The notes: generated by a model not told the origin, from the letters alone. Shown: positions 53,843 to 63,780, counted from the stretch's first letter. The stretch: DNA of 64,000 nucleotides from Streptomyces malaysiense (GCF_000980885.2 NZ_LBDA02000057.1:108330-172329); one strand, 5' to 3'. A program made the numbers and translations.

Positions 53843-53860
53843 GGGGACGTTCCTCTCCTA

Positions 53861-54090
53861 CGCCTGCGAGGTGAGCTGTCGGGTTCGGGCGGGGAGGTGC
53901 CCGGTCGCGCCCCGTGAGAGGCACGGCTTTACCCCAAGCCGTCCCGGTGCGAACACGCGGTGCGGCGCGCTGTGTCACGCGCTGCGCCACGTGAGTCGTC
54001 CGGTCCGGCGACTTACCTGGGTCCCCCGCTCCTGCCGTACGAATGAGTTCGTCGATGGGTGTATGGGCGGCGGCAGGATTCGGCGTCCGC
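53861..54090 (-). ncRNA. ydaO-type cyclic-di-AMP riboswitch
   Basis: Reading the minus strand, the leader runs from GGACGCCGAATCC through paired CCTGCCG/CGGCAGG to GAGCGGGGGACCCA, then CTTGGGGTAAAG, and ends GAACCCGACAGCTCACC followed by TCGCAGGCGT, whose AGGCGT pairs back with the opening ACGCC. These are the conserved blocks of the ydaO/yuaA motif in order. It ends about 20 bases from the start codon of the SLT gene. In Streptomyces this class normally switches expression down when c-di-AMP is high. Confidence 0.9.
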
Positions 54091-54596
54091 CCGATGGGTC
54101 GGGAACGTATGCGAGAGCACATGCCGGGAACAAGCGCTGAATTGTTATATCGCGGCATTTGGCCTTGATCATCAGCCTATGGGGTACTTGATCCTTTGCG
54201 AATGCCAATACTCAACTCGCTTACGGCGCACGGCGGGAAGGGGTGTCGGCGGGCCGTCGGCGGGAAGGCGGGCGGGTGACCCAATTCACGAAATGGCAAA
54301 CTGTGGAAAATCGGGCATGGGGGATTCGTCCCCCGACGGGGCGGGGTCGGCGCCCGGATCGCCCCTGAAGTCGCGATGAAGTTCCCGAATATCTGTTAAG
54401 TGGATAAATGTCCGTTGTCATCATCCGAGCGGGGGTATGCCGACCATGATCCATACCGCCCAGGCTGGACGGGTGGGTGCGGGGTGGGCGCTATCGGTGA
54501 TCGAAACCGGACCGGATACGCTGACTTGAGTGATGGCAGCGACCTATCGACAAACCGCGTAATCGCCAGCAGACACCAGCAGACAGGAGACCCCTC
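54091..54596. other. Intergenic region upstream of riboswitch and polyprenyl synthase
   Basis: About 500 bases, notably AT-richer than the surroundings. It holds the promoters of the divergent riboswitch transcript and the polyprenyl synthase. A GGGGGA-TTCG-TCCCCC tetraloop hairpin lies at 54319-54334. A possible 30-codon ORF starts at 54437 behind GCGGGGG. No other gene was recognised. Confidence 0.5.
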
Positions 54597-55607
54597 GTGA
54601 CCGTCGTCGGGCCGTTCGGGCTGAGCGTGCGGGACCAGGCTCTCGAAGCCGATGTCCAGGCCGGATTGGCGGCTGTCGAGGAAGGCCTGCTAGAGGCCAC
54701 CAAGAGCGAGGTCCCGTTCATCACGGGGGCCGCCCAGCACCTCGTCCGGGCCGGCGGGAAGCGGTTCCGGCCGCTGCTCGTGATGCTCGCGGCGCAGTTC
54801 GGCGACCCCTACGCGCCCGGAGTGGTGCCGTCGGCCGTGGTCGTGGAGCTGACCCATCTGGCCACGCTCTACCACGACGACGTCATGGACGAGGCCGCGG
54901 TGCGCCGGGGCGTGGACAGCGCCAACACCCGCTGGGGCAACTCCGTCGCGGTCCTCACCGGCGACTTCCTCTTCGCCCGCGCCTCCCAGATCCTCGCCGA
55001 CCTCGGCCCCGAGGCGGTCCGGGTCCAGGCCCTCGCGTTCGAACGCCTGGTCACCGGCCAGATCCTGGAGACCGCGGGCCCCACCGACGGCCGCGACCCG
55101 GTCGAGCACTACCTCGACGTCCTCGGCGGCAAGACGGGCTCGCTGGTCGCGGTGTCCTGCCGGTTCGGCGCGATGATGTCCGGTGCCGACGAGACGGTCG
55201 TGGACGTGCTCACCCAGTACGGCGAGCGGCTCGGCGTGGCCTTCCAGCTCGCCGACGACTACCTGGACATCGCCTCCGACTCCCACGAGTCCGGCAAGAC
55301 CCCCGGCACCGATCTGCGCGAGGGCATCCCGACCCTGCCCGTCCTGCGGCTGCGCGAGCGGGCCGCCCGGCTCGGACTGCCCGAGGACCTCGCCCTGTGC
55401 GAGCTGCTCGACTCCGACCTCAGCGACGACGCCCGGCACGCCGAGGCGCTGGCCGCGCTGCGCGCCCACCCGGCGCTGGAACAGGCCCGCCGGGACACCG
55501 TGCGGTACGCGGAGGAGGCGCGCGCCGCGCTCGCCCCGCTGCGCGAGTGCGACGCCAAGGTGGCGCTGACGGAGCTGTGCGACGCGGTGGTGCACCGGGC
55601 CGGGTGA
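54597..55607 (+). CDS. Polyprenyl diphosphate synthase (menaquinone side chain)
   Basis: 336 aa from GTG 54597, with AGGAGA upstream. First aspartate-rich motif HDDVMD (93-98) and second LADDYLD, the long-chain type trans-prenyltransferase. GGKRFRPLL binds the allylic or homoallylic diphosphate. The small Thr-Leu pair before the first motif (HLATLYHDD) fits long-chain products. In this locus it most likely makes the C45 chain of MK-9; chain length is an inference. Confidence 0.93.
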   Translation: MTVVGPFGLSVRDQALEADVQAGLAAVEEGLLEATKSEVPFITGAAQHLVRAGGKRFRPLLVMLAAQFGDPYAPGVVPSAVVVELTHLATLYHDDVMDEAAVRRGVDSANTRWGNSVAVLTGDFLFARASQILADLGPEAVRVQALAFERLVTGQILETAGPTDGRDPVEHYLDVLGGKTGSLVAVSCRFGAMMSGADETVVDVLTQYGERLGVAFQLADDYLDIASDSHESGKTPGTDLREGIPTLPVLRLRERAARLGLPEDLALCELLDSDLSDDARHAEALAALRAHPALEQARRDTVRYAEEARAALAPLRECDAKVALTELCDAVVHRAG

Positions 55608-55655
55608 CGCGGTGGTGCGCCGGGCCGGGTGACGCGGTGGTGCGCCGGGCCGGGT
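55581..55655. repeat. 25-bp tandem repeat, 3 copies, across the stop of the polyprenyl synthase gene
   Basis: Units of 25 bases starting GACGCGGTGGTGC at 55581, 55606 and 55631. The first, inside the gene's last codons, has one A/G difference. The gene stop TGA falls at the boundary of copies one and two. Confidence 0.95.
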
Positions 55656-55948
55656 GGCCGGTCCGCCCGTACCCCGGGACAACCCCCGTTCGGCGTCCAC
55701 CAGGTGGCCCTACCCCGGGTTCCGTCGCATCCTGCCGGTAGGGACGCGTTCGAGCCCCTAGGGGTGCCCCCTACGTGTCATACCGCAGTCGTACGCCGAG
55801 TTGGCCCCGAGGGCTGACGATTCCTCACCGCGGATTTGGTCGTATGGACACCACGGACTTCACCACTCCTCACCGATTCGGGTGAGAATGGCGGCTCGGG
55901 TGGACCAGCGTGAGGGCAGCCGCCGCCGACGACGGAGGTAAGGCACAC
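55656..55948 (+). promoter_or_regulatory. Intergenic region before the LolA-like gene
   Basis: About 290 bases without a gene. It contains two TACCCCGGG copies and the 10-bp palindrome CCCCTAGGGG (55755-55764), either of which may be regulatory. GGAGGTAAGG (55934-55943) is an unusually strong ribosome site for the next gene. Confidence 0.4.
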
Positions 55949-57193
55949 ATGGCACCGTACGAATCCGACGACGCAGTGGGCGCCGCGGGGGACGAGGAGA
56001 CGCGCTCGGGCCGCCGCAGGGCCGCGCGGTACGCCGTCCCCGTCGCGGTGATCGGGGTGGCCGCGGCCACCATCGGGCTGGTCCCGGCGCTCGCCGACTC
56101 CGGCGACCCGGACCTGCCCAAGGTCACCGCCCAGCAGCTCATCAACAAGATCGCCAAGTCGGACGTGCAGCAGCTGTCCGGCACCGTGAAGATCAGCACC
56201 GACCTGGGTCTGCCCGACCTCGGCGGCCTGGAGAGCGGTCTCGCCTCCGGCATGGCCCGGGGCTCCGGCACGGGTTCCGGTTCCGCCGCCGACCCGAGCT
56301 CCCGGCTGACCGAGCTGCTCTCCGGCACCCACACCCTGCGCGTCGCGGCCGACGGCCCGGACCGGCAGAAGCTCTCGCTCCTGGAGCAGGGCGCCGAGTA
56401 CAGCGTCATCCACAACGGCAAGGACGTCTGGGGCTACGACAGCAAGAGCGACCAGGTCTCCCACGGCACCGCGCCCGCCGCCGGCAAGGACCGGGCCGAG
56501 CCCCCGGCCACGCCCAAGGACTTCGCCGACCAGGCGCTGAAGGCGGTGGACGACACCACCTCGGTGACCGTCGACGGCACCGCCCAGGTCGCCGGGCGCG
56601 ACGCCTACAAGCTGCTGATCAAGCCCCGCCAGTCCGGCACCACGGTCGGCGCGATCAGCATCGCGGTGGACGCGCGCACCGGCATGCCGCTGAAGTTCAC
56701 CCTGACCCCGAAGAGCGGCGGCGCCGCCGTGCTCGACGCGGGCTTCACCCAGGTCTCCTTCGCCCGGCCCGCCGCCTCCGTGTTCGCGTTCACGCCGCCG
56801 AAGGGCGCGAAGGTCACGGAGCGGAAGGACGGCGCGCTCAAGGAGGGCGCGGGCAAGGACGCCGGGAAGCCCGGCCTGGGCAAGGGCCTGGAGGGCATGG
56901 ACGGCGCCAAGGGCCGCGAAGGCGCCGAGGGCGCTCCCAAGGTGATCGGCAAGGGCTGGACCTCCATCGCCACCGTCGACACCGGTGCCAAGGGCGGCCT
57001 GCCCACCGGTGCCAAGGGCGGCGACCTCGGCGGCTTCCTCGGCTCGCTGGGCGACAAGGTCTCCGGCAAGTTCGGCAAGGGCACGGTCTTCTCCACCCGC
57101 CTGGTCAACGTCCTGATGACCGACGACGGCAAGGTCTACGCCGGCGCGGTCACCAAGGACGCGCTGGTGAAGGCGGCGGACGCGGGCAAGTAG
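55949..57193 (+). CDS. LolA-like / lipoprotein-sorting-fold membrane-anchored protein
   Basis: 414 aa from ATG 55949. A cytoplasmic Arg-rich start, one membrane helix (about 29-50, YAVPVAVIGVAAATIGLVPA), then an extracellular region starting LPKVTAQQLINKIAKSDVQQ. Blocks such as HTLRVAADGPDRQKLSLLEQ, VIHNGKDVWGYD and VAGRDAYKLLIKP match the LolA/DUF2092-type beta fold that handles lipids. A Gly/Lys-rich linker precedes the C-terminus. It is followed by an ABC transporter, so it may be its extracytoplasmic partner. Confidence 0.82.
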   Translation: MAPYESDDAVGAAGDEETRSGRRRAARYAVPVAVIGVAAATIGLVPALADSGDPDLPKVTAQQLINKIAKSDVQQLSGTVKISTDLGLPDLGGLESGLASGMARGSGTGSGSAADPSSRLTELLSGTHTLRVAADGPDRQKLSLLEQGAEYSVIHNGKDVWGYDSKSDQVSHGTAPAAGKDRAEPPATPKDFADQALKAVDDTTSVTVDGTAQVAGRDAYKLLIKPRQSGTTVGAISIAVDARTGMPLKFTLTPKSGGAAVLDAGFTQVSFARPAASVFAFTPPKGAKVTERKDGALKEGAGKDAGKPGLGKGLEGMDGAKGREGAEGAPKVIGKGWTSIATVDTGAKGGLPTGAKGGDLGGFLGSLGDKVSGKFGKGTVFSTRLVNVLMTDDGKVYAGAVTKDALVKAADAGK

Positions 57194-57248
57194 GCCGGAC
57201 CCGCCGAGGGCGGCCGACGGGAGCAGCCGGAGTCGAGGGGGGAAGCCG

Positions 57249-58205
57249 ATGGGCCCGGTACGGCCCGGGGCGGTGGACGGCGTGATCGCCACCCGCGGCC
57301 TCACCAAGCGCTACCGGGGCGGGCAACTCGCCGTGGACGGTCTCGACCTGACCGTCCCGGCGGGCAGCGTCTTCGGCTTCCTCGGCCCGAACGGCTCCGG
57401 CAAGACCACCACCATCCGCATGCTGATGGGCCTGGTCGAGCCGACCTCCGGCACGGCCCGCGTCCTCGGCCTGCCCATGCCGCGGGCCGCCCGGACGGTG
57501 CTGCCGCAGGTCGGCGCGCTCATCGAGGGACCCGCCCTGTACGGCCATCTCTCCGGCCGGGACAACCTGCTGCGCCTCGACGCCGCCGACCCGACGGCCG
57601 ACCCGCGCACCCGGCGGGCACGCGTGGCCGCCGCCCTGGAGCGGGTGGGTCTCGCGGCGGCCGCGGGCAAGCGGGCGAAGGCGTACTCGCTCGGCATGAA
57701 GCAGCGACTGGGCCTGGCCGCCGCGCTGCTGCGGCCACGCCGGCTGCTGGTCCTGGACGAGCCGACCAACGGTCTGGACCCGCAGGGCATGCGTGAGATC
57801 CGCACCCTGATCAGGGAACTGGCCGCCGACGGCACCACCGTCTTCCTCTCCTCACACCTCCTCGACGAGATCGAGCAGCTGTGCACCCACCTGGCCGTGA
57901 TGGCCCGCGGCCGGCTGCTCGCCCAGGGCGCCACGGCCGACCTCGCGGCGGGGGCGCGTGACCGGCTGGTGGTGACCACCCCGGACCCGGTGGAGGCGGC
58001 CCGGGTGCTGAAGGAGCAGGGCGCCGCCGACGTCACCGCCGACGGCGACCGGGTCACCGGCGAGCCGCCTGCCCGCGACCTCGCCGAGGTGAACGCGGCC
58101 CTGGTCGCGGCGGGTGTGCGGGTACGGGGGTTCACCCTCCGCCGGGCCTCCCTGGAGGACTCGTTCGTGGCGCTGACGGGGGAGGGTTTCGATGTCGCGC
58201 GCTGA
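57249..58205 (+). CDS. ABC transporter ATP-binding protein
   Basis: 318 aa. Walker A GPNGSGKTTT, signature AYSLGMKQRLGLAAALL, Walker B RLLVLDEPTNGLDP, and the switch His in LSSHLLDEIEQ. It belongs to the DrrA/CcmA-type exporters with a C-terminal accessory domain. It overlaps the permease gene by 14 bases. Confidence 0.96.
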   Translation: MGPVRPGAVDGVIATRGLTKRYRGGQLAVDGLDLTVPAGSVFGFLGPNGSGKTTTIRMLMGLVEPTSGTARVLGLPMPRAARTVLPQVGALIEGPALYGHLSGRDNLLRLDAADPTADPRTRRARVAAALERVGLAAAAGKRAKAYSLGMKQRLGLAAALLRPRRLLVLDEPTNGLDPQGMREIRTLIRELAADGTTVFLSSHLLDEIEQLCTHLAVMARGRLLAQGATADLAAGARDRLVVTTPDPVEAARVLKEQGAADVTADGDRVTGEPPARDLAEVNAALVAAGVRVRGFTLRRASLEDSFVALTGEGFDVAR

Positions 58206-59070
58206 CCCGGCGACCGCGGTCGCCGCCGAGCGCGGGCCCGCCCCGCTGTGGACGCTGGGCCTGCTGCGCAGCGAACTGCTCACCACGCTCCGCCGCCTGC
58301 GGGCGCTCGTGCTGCTCGGGGTGCTGGCGGCGGTGCCGGTGCTGATCGGGGTCGTGGTGAAGGTCCGGGCGCGGGGCGGCGGTTCGTCCGGCGCGGCCGG
58401 GCCCGCCTTCCTCGGCCAGGTCACCGACAACGGCCTCTTCCTGGTGTGCACCGCGCTCGCCGCGACGCTCCCCTTCTTCCTGCCGATGGCGGTCGGCGTC
58501 GTCGCGGGCGACGCGATCGCCGGCGAGGCCGACGTGGGTACCCTGCGCTACCTCCTGGTCGCCCCGGCCGGGCGCACCCGCCTGCTGCTCGTCAAATACG
58601 CGACGGTGGTGGTGTTCTGCCTGCTGGCCACGCTGGTGGTCGCCGCCTCCGCGCTGCTGACCGGCGTGCTGCTCTTCCCGGTCGGCGAGCTGATGACGAT
58701 CTCCGGTACGACCATCAGCTTCACCGACGGCCTGCTGCGGGCCCTGCTGGTCGTGCTGGTGGTGGCCGCGTCCCTGATCGGGATCGCGTCCCTCGGCCTG
58801 TTCGTCTCCACCCTGACGAACAGCGGCATCGCGGCGATGGCGACCACCGTCGGCCTGGTCGTCACCGCCCAGATCCTCGACCAGTTCCCCCAGTTGCACG
58901 CCGTACGGCCGTACCTCTTCTCCCACTACTGGCTGTCCTTCGCCGACCTGATGCGCGACCCCGTCTACTGGCCCGACCTCGTCCACGGCCTCGGCCTCCA
59001 GGTCCTGTACGCGGCGGTGTTCGGCTCGGCGGCGTGGGCGCGGTTCAGCACCAAGGACATCAACACGTAG
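58192..59070 (+). CDS. ABC transporter permease (ABC-2 type)
   Basis: 292 aa with six hydrophobic segments, including ATLPFFLPMAVGVVAGDAIA and EADVGTLRYLLVAPAGRTRL, the conserved cytoplasmic loop of ABC-2 permeases. It forms an exporter with the preceding ATPase; cargo is unknown. Its end overlaps the convergent amidase stop by 11 bases. Confidence 0.93.
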   Translation: MSRADPATAVAAERGPAPLWTLGLLRSELLTTLRRLRALVLLGVLAAVPVLIGVVVKVRARGGGSSGAAGPAFLGQVTDNGLFLVCTALAATLPFFLPMAVGVVAGDAIAGEADVGTLRYLLVAPAGRTRLLLVKYATVVVFCLLATLVVAASALLTGVLLFPVGELMTISGTTISFTDGLLRALLVVLVVAASLIGIASLGLFVSTLTNSGIAAMATTVGLVVTAQILDQFPQLHAVRPYLFSHYWLSFADLMRDPVYWPDLVHGLGLQVLYAAVFGSAAWARFSTKDINT

Positions 59071-60196
59071 CCGAACCGGCCACCGCCAGCAGCTGTTCCT
59101 CCCGTCCCGGCGCCGCCACGAGCTGGAGCCCCACCGGGCAGCCGTCGCGGCCGAACCCCGCGGGGAGGCTGAGCGCCGGGTGCCCGCTGAGGTTGAACGC
59201 CCAGGTGAGGGCGGTGGAGTAGCGGTCTTCTGGACCCTCGTGGCCATGGGCGGCGCACGGGGTGGTGGGGGTCAGCAGCAGGTCGGCGCGACGGAAGAGG
59301 GCGGCGAGAACGCGATCGTTGGCGGCGCGGACGCGTGCGGCCGTACGGAGGTCCCCGGTCCCGCTCCCGCGCAGGGCGAGCCAGGCGGTGGCCGGGTCGT
59401 CGAGGCGGAGGGGGGTCCCGGGCGGCAGGAGGCGTACGGCTCCCGCGTCGGCGAGCCGGCGGGCGGCGGCGTGGGCGACCGCGACCGGTTCGGGATCGGG
59501 GTCGGCGAAGCCGAGGTCGGGTGACCAGACGGCGACGGGCGGGCGGACCGGCCCCGGCCCCGGCCCCGGCCCCGGCCCGGGGGCGCCTCCCGACACCACC
59601 CGCCAGTACGCCTCCGCGTCCGCGACGGACCGGGTCAGCACACCGGGCGCCGCGAGGCCCGTGCGGTCGGCGGAGGGGAGCCGCCCGTTGGTCGTCTTCA
59701 GCCCGATCACCCCGCACCACGCGGCCGGGATCCGCACCGACCCCGCCCCGTCGGTGCCGGTGGCCAGCGGCACCAGCCCGGCGGCCACGGCAGCGGCGGA
59801 ACCCGCCGAGGAGCCGCCGGGCGTACGGTCGTACCGCCAGGGGTTGACCGTGCGGCCGTACCGCCCGAGTCCCCATGTCTGCCAGGCGGTTCCCGGCCCC
59901 GGTACGGCGGTGGCCCCCACCGGGACGCAACCGGCGGCGATCAACGGTCCCGCCCCGCGCAGCCCGTGCCGTCCCTTCACCCCGATCGGCACTCCGGCCA
60001 GCGGCGGCCGTTCCCCCGCCGCGATCCGGTCGTCCACCGCCCGCGCCCCCCGCAGCGCCTCCTCCTCCCACACCTCGGCGAAGGCGCACAGCACCGGGTC
60101 GACGCGCTCGATCCGCGCCAGCGCGGCGGTGACCGTCCCGACGGCCGTCGTGGCGCCGGCGCACACGGCCGTGGCCATCTCCCGAGCGCCGCTCAT
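59060..60196 (-). CDS. Amidase signature family protein
   Basis: 378 aa from ATG 60196, with GGAGAG upstream. The Ser-cisSer-Lys triad is visible: Lys74 in PIGVKG, TPGGSSAGSAAAVAAG (cis-Ser130) and GTDGAGSVRIPAAW (nucleophile Ser153). It is about 80-100 residues shorter than typical amidases, with a GP-repeat linker (about residues 209-220) in place of part of the middle. It hydrolyses an amide; the substrate is unknown. ATG overlaps the stop of a possible 43-codon ORF. Confidence 0.88.
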   Translation of the reverse strand: MSGAREMATAVCAGATTAVGTVTAALARIERVDPVLCAFAEVWEEEALRGARAVDDRIAAGERPPLAGVPIGVKGRHGLRGAGPLIAAGCVPVGATAVPGPGTAWQTWGLGRYGRTVNPWRYDRTPGGSSAGSAAAVAAGLVPLATGTDGAGSVRIPAAWCGVIGLKTTNGRLPSADRTGLAAPGVLTRSVADAEAYWRVVSGGAPGPGPGPGPGPVRPPVAVWSPDLGFADPDPEPVAVAHAAARRLADAGAVRLLPPGTPLRLDDPATAWLALRGSGTGDLRTAARVRAANDRVLAALFRRADLLLTPTTPCAAHGHEGPEDRYSTALTWAFNLSGHPALSLPAGFGRDGCPVGLQLVAAPGREEQLLAVAGSATC

Positions 60197-60393
60197 GGTG
60201 CCGTCTCTCCTTCCGGGTCGGCGTCGTTGAACAGCACATCCGCGACCGCCGTCGCGGTTCCCGGCCGGGCGCGGCGGGCCGTTGGGACGAGGCTGTGACG
60301 TCGGCGTGACGCGGAGGCGGGCATGGAGCGGACACACTGGTTCACAGGATGCGTGCGGCCGGTGCGCGGCACGGGGGAGTGAGGGAAGGACCG

Positions 60394-61674
60394 ATGGCTC
60401 GACTGAGCTTCGAGAAGAAGCGGGTGCCGGGGCCCGTGGCGCACCCGGCGGCGGTACCCGTCCGGGTGTACGGCGCGGGCGGCGCGTCCGTGGGCGGAGT
60501 GGCGGTCGTGGCGGCACCGGGCGAGGAGATCCAGCAGGCCGTCCTGAACCAGCTCCAGCGCCTCGCCATCAGTCTCGGCGCCCCCGTACGGGCCACCGTC
60601 CAGGACGACCGCGCCGGCTGCGTCGTACCGCTGGAGGTGTCGGCGGACGGCTCCAGCCGGGCCACGGGCAAGGCGATGCGGGTGGCGCGGCCCGAGGCAC
60701 CGGAGTTCCTCCGGACCCCGGCGGGCGCGTTCGGCCCGGCGCCGGTGATGGGGGCGGCGGATTCGAGTGCGCGGGTCTCGGGGGAGGCCGAGGCCGGGCG
60801 GGGTGTGGACGCGCTCGTCGTGGGCGGGGCCGGGTCCCCGTCCGGGGCCGGGTCGGGGTCCGCGTCGGAGGCCGGTGGGGTCGAGTCCGGGTCGGTAGCG
60901 GGTGTCCCGGGAGCCGGCGAGGGCGCCTCCGTGGCAGGAGCCGTGACGAGCCTGCCCGGTCCCGTCGCGGCTTCTGCCGCGCCCGTCGTGGACGTGCCCG
61001 CACCCGTCGTGGACGTGCCCCGGCCGCTCACCGCCGCGCCCGCGACCGCGCCGGCGCCGACGGTCCCCGAGAACACCGACTGGCCCGGCGAGTCCGTCCC
61101 CGCGACGACCGCCACCCCCACCCCGCCCCGCGGCTTCGACGCGGTCGCCGAGGAGGTGCTCGGGGACGGTCCGGTCACCGAGACGGCGGAGGGGGCCGAA
61201 CTGCTCACCGAGCCGGTGACGCGGATCAACGAGGCCGTGTGCGCTGGCCGGATCGAGGAGGCGGCGCAACTCGTCGAGCGCACGGTCGAGGAGGCCGCCG
61301 CCGTCCTCGGCGCCGCCCACGCCGAGGTGCTGCACCTGCGCGAACTGGCCGCCTACATCGCCTACCTGGCGGGCGAACCGGTCCGCGCCTGCCGGCTCTC
61401 CCTGGACCTCGCCCGGCTGCGCCGCACCGCGCGGGACGCGGACGCCGCCTACGGCAACGTGCAGAGCGCCTCGACCGCGTGGCGTGCGGTACGGGACCCG
61501 GAGGAGGGTCTGCGGCTGGGCCGCGACCTGATAGACCTCTGGGCCGACCTCGCCGCCGAACCGGGCCCCGCCGCCGACGACCCCCACCCGCTGGAGTCCG
61601 CCCGCGCCCGCATGCTCCGCCTCACCGACCGGGCGTCCCGGGCCGCGCGGACGGCCGAGCACGGGGCGGCGTAA
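60394..61674 (+). CDS. Unrecognised protein with Ala/Pro-rich linker and helical repeat C-terminus
   Basis: 426 aa from ATG 60394, with GGGAAGGA upstream. Residues 1-105 form a conserved-looking alpha/beta part (VYGAGGASVGGVAVVAAPGE, then QQAVLNQLQRLAISLGAPVR). Residues 110-265 are low complexity, rich in Ala, Gly, Pro and Ser. The C-terminal third (about 285-425) is helical and TPR-like (ALVERTVEEA-type repeats, ACRLSLDLARLRRTARDADA). No membrane segment. The function is unknown; such proteins are common in Streptomyces. Confidence 0.75.
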   Translation: MARLSFEKKRVPGPVAHPAAVPVRVYGAGGASVGGVAVVAAPGEEIQQAVLNQLQRLAISLGAPVRATVQDDRAGCVVPLEVSADGSSRATGKAMRVARPEAPEFLRTPAGAFGPAPVMGAADSSARVSGEAEAGRGVDALVVGGAGSPSGAGSGSASEAGGVESGSVAGVPGAGEGASVAGAVTSLPGPVAASAAPVVDVPAPVVDVPRPLTAAPATAPAPTVPENTDWPGESVPATTATPTPPRGFDAVAEEVLGDGPVTETAEGAELLTEPVTRINEAVCAGRIEEAAQLVERTVEEAAAVLGAAHAEVLHLRELAAYIAYLAGEPVRACRLSLDLARLRRTARDADAAYGNVQSASTAWRAVRDPEEGLRLGRDLIDLWADLAAEPGPAADDPHPLESARARMLRLTDRASRAARTAEHGAA

Positions 61675-61738
61675 CCGCCCCGCGCATCCGAGAGAAAACG
61701 ATTGCGCGTCCCCCACGGCCCCGCGGCCGCTGCCGGGG

Positions 61739-62725
61739 TCAGGCGTCCACCGAGGCCCCACCCCGATCCTTCGTCCGGGGTGCCCCGAACCGGGCCCGGG
61801 AGGCCTTCGGCTCCAAGGCGGCCAGGTCCTTCTTCGACCGGCGCGCCGTGTGCAGGGCGCTGCCCGTGAGCAGCAGCAGGGCCACCCACACCAGGGCGAA
61901 ACCGGCCCAGCGCTCGGGCGGCATCGCCTCGTGGAAGTAGAGGATGCCCAGCAGGAACTGGAAGACGGGGGCCAGGTACTGCAGCAGCCCCAGGGTGGAC
62001 AGCGGAACGCGGATCGCCGCCGCGCCGAAGCAGACCAGCGGCAGGGCGGTGACGACGCCGGTGGAGGCTAGCAGCGCCCCGTGTCCCACGCCCTCGGTCG
62101 TGAAGGTGGAGTGCCCCCGTGCGCCGAGCCAGAGCAGATAGCCGAACGCGGGCAGGAACTGGACCGCGGTCTCGGCGGCCAGGGACTCGACGCCGCCCAG
62201 CCCCACCTTCTTCTTCACCAGCCCGTAGGTCGCGAAGCTGAACGCGAGGCAGAGCGAGATCCACGGCGGGCGGCCGTAGCCGACGGTCAGGACGACGACC
62301 GCGGCGAAACCGGTCGCCACCGCCACCCACTGCACGGGCCGCAGCCGCTCCTTCAGCAGCAGCACGCCCATGGCGATGGTGACCAGCGGGTTGATGAAGT
62401 ACCCGAGGGACGCCTCCACCACATGGCCGGCGTTCACGGCCCAGATGTACACACCCCAGTTGACGGTGATCACCGCGGCGGCCACGACCACCAGCGCCAG
62501 CCGGCGGGGCCGGCGCAGGAGTTCCCCGGCCCAGGCCCAGCGCCTGACGAACAGCAGGGCCACGGCGACGAAGAAGAGCGACCACACCATCCGGTGGGCG
62601 AGGATCTCCATCGCCCCGGCGGGCTTCATCAGCGGCCAGAACAGCGGGACCAGGCCCCACATGCCGTAGGCGGCGAAACCGTTCAGCAGACCTATGCGGT
62701 GCTCACCCTTGGACGTCCCGGGCAC
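61739..62725 (-). CDS. rarD: EamA-family transporter RarD
   Basis: 328 aa from GTG 62725, chosen for GGAAGGAGG 5 bases upstream; the frame extends to 62800. Ten membrane helices in two EamA halves. NGFAAYGMWGLVPLFWPLMK, then VITVNWGVYIWAVNAGHVVE, SLGYFINPLVTIAMGVLLLK and LGLLQYLAPVFQFLLGILYF are hallmarks of RarD. A permease of the drug/metabolite superfamily with unknown substrate. Confidence 0.94.
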   Translation of the reverse strand: MPGTSKGEHRIGLLNGFAAYGMWGLVPLFWPLMKPAGAMEILAHRMVWSLFFVAVALLFVRRWAWAGELLRRPRRLALVVVAAAVITVNWGVYIWAVNAGHVVEASLGYFINPLVTIAMGVLLLKERLRPVQWVAVATGFAAVVVLTVGYGRPPWISLCLAFSFATYGLVKKKVGLGGVESLAAETAVQFLPAFGYLLWLGARGHSTFTTEGVGHGALLASTGVVTALPLVCFGAAAIRVPLSTLGLLQYLAPVFQFLLGILYFHEAMPPERWAGFALVWVALLLLTGSALHTARRSKKDLAALEPKASRARFGAPRTKDRGGASVDA

Positions 62726-62865
62726 GGGTCCTCCTTCCGCTCCTCGTGCGCCGACGTGCGCGCGGGCACGAAGGTAACGCCGCGCGCCCCGGGCTGTCAT
62801 GTCCGTATCGCCATACGGTCATGACAGTCCATGGCGGGCAGGGGGAGGCGGTGGCCGGGCGCCGG

Positions 62866-63720
<855 letters not shown>

Positions 63721-63757
63721 GGTCTCTGACGCTCCTTGCGAGGGGGGGGCTAGAGCA

Positions 63758-63780
63758 CTAACCATACGGTTAGCGCTAAC
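63758..63780. promoter_or_regulatory. Overlapping inverted repeats upstream of the NmrA-family gene
   Basis: CTAACC-ATAC-GGTTAG (63758-63773) overlaps the perfect palindrome GTTAGCGCTAAC (63769-63780), 38 to 60 bases before the start codon. This is an operator-like layout for a dimeric repressor. Confidence 0.6.

Noticed and set aside
59545..59585. GGCCCC/CCCGGC run as a regulatory or origin-like repeat
   Set aside because: It encodes a Gly-Pro linker inside the amidase and is explained by coding sequence.
60193..61761. Long minus-strand open frame of 522 codons opposite the 60394 gene
   Set aside because: It is antisense to a gene with good codon bias and a ribosome site. Its composition (Arg/Gly/Pro/His-rich, low complexity) is that of a high-GC shadow frame. 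Only its last 43 codons were kept as a separate weak candidate.
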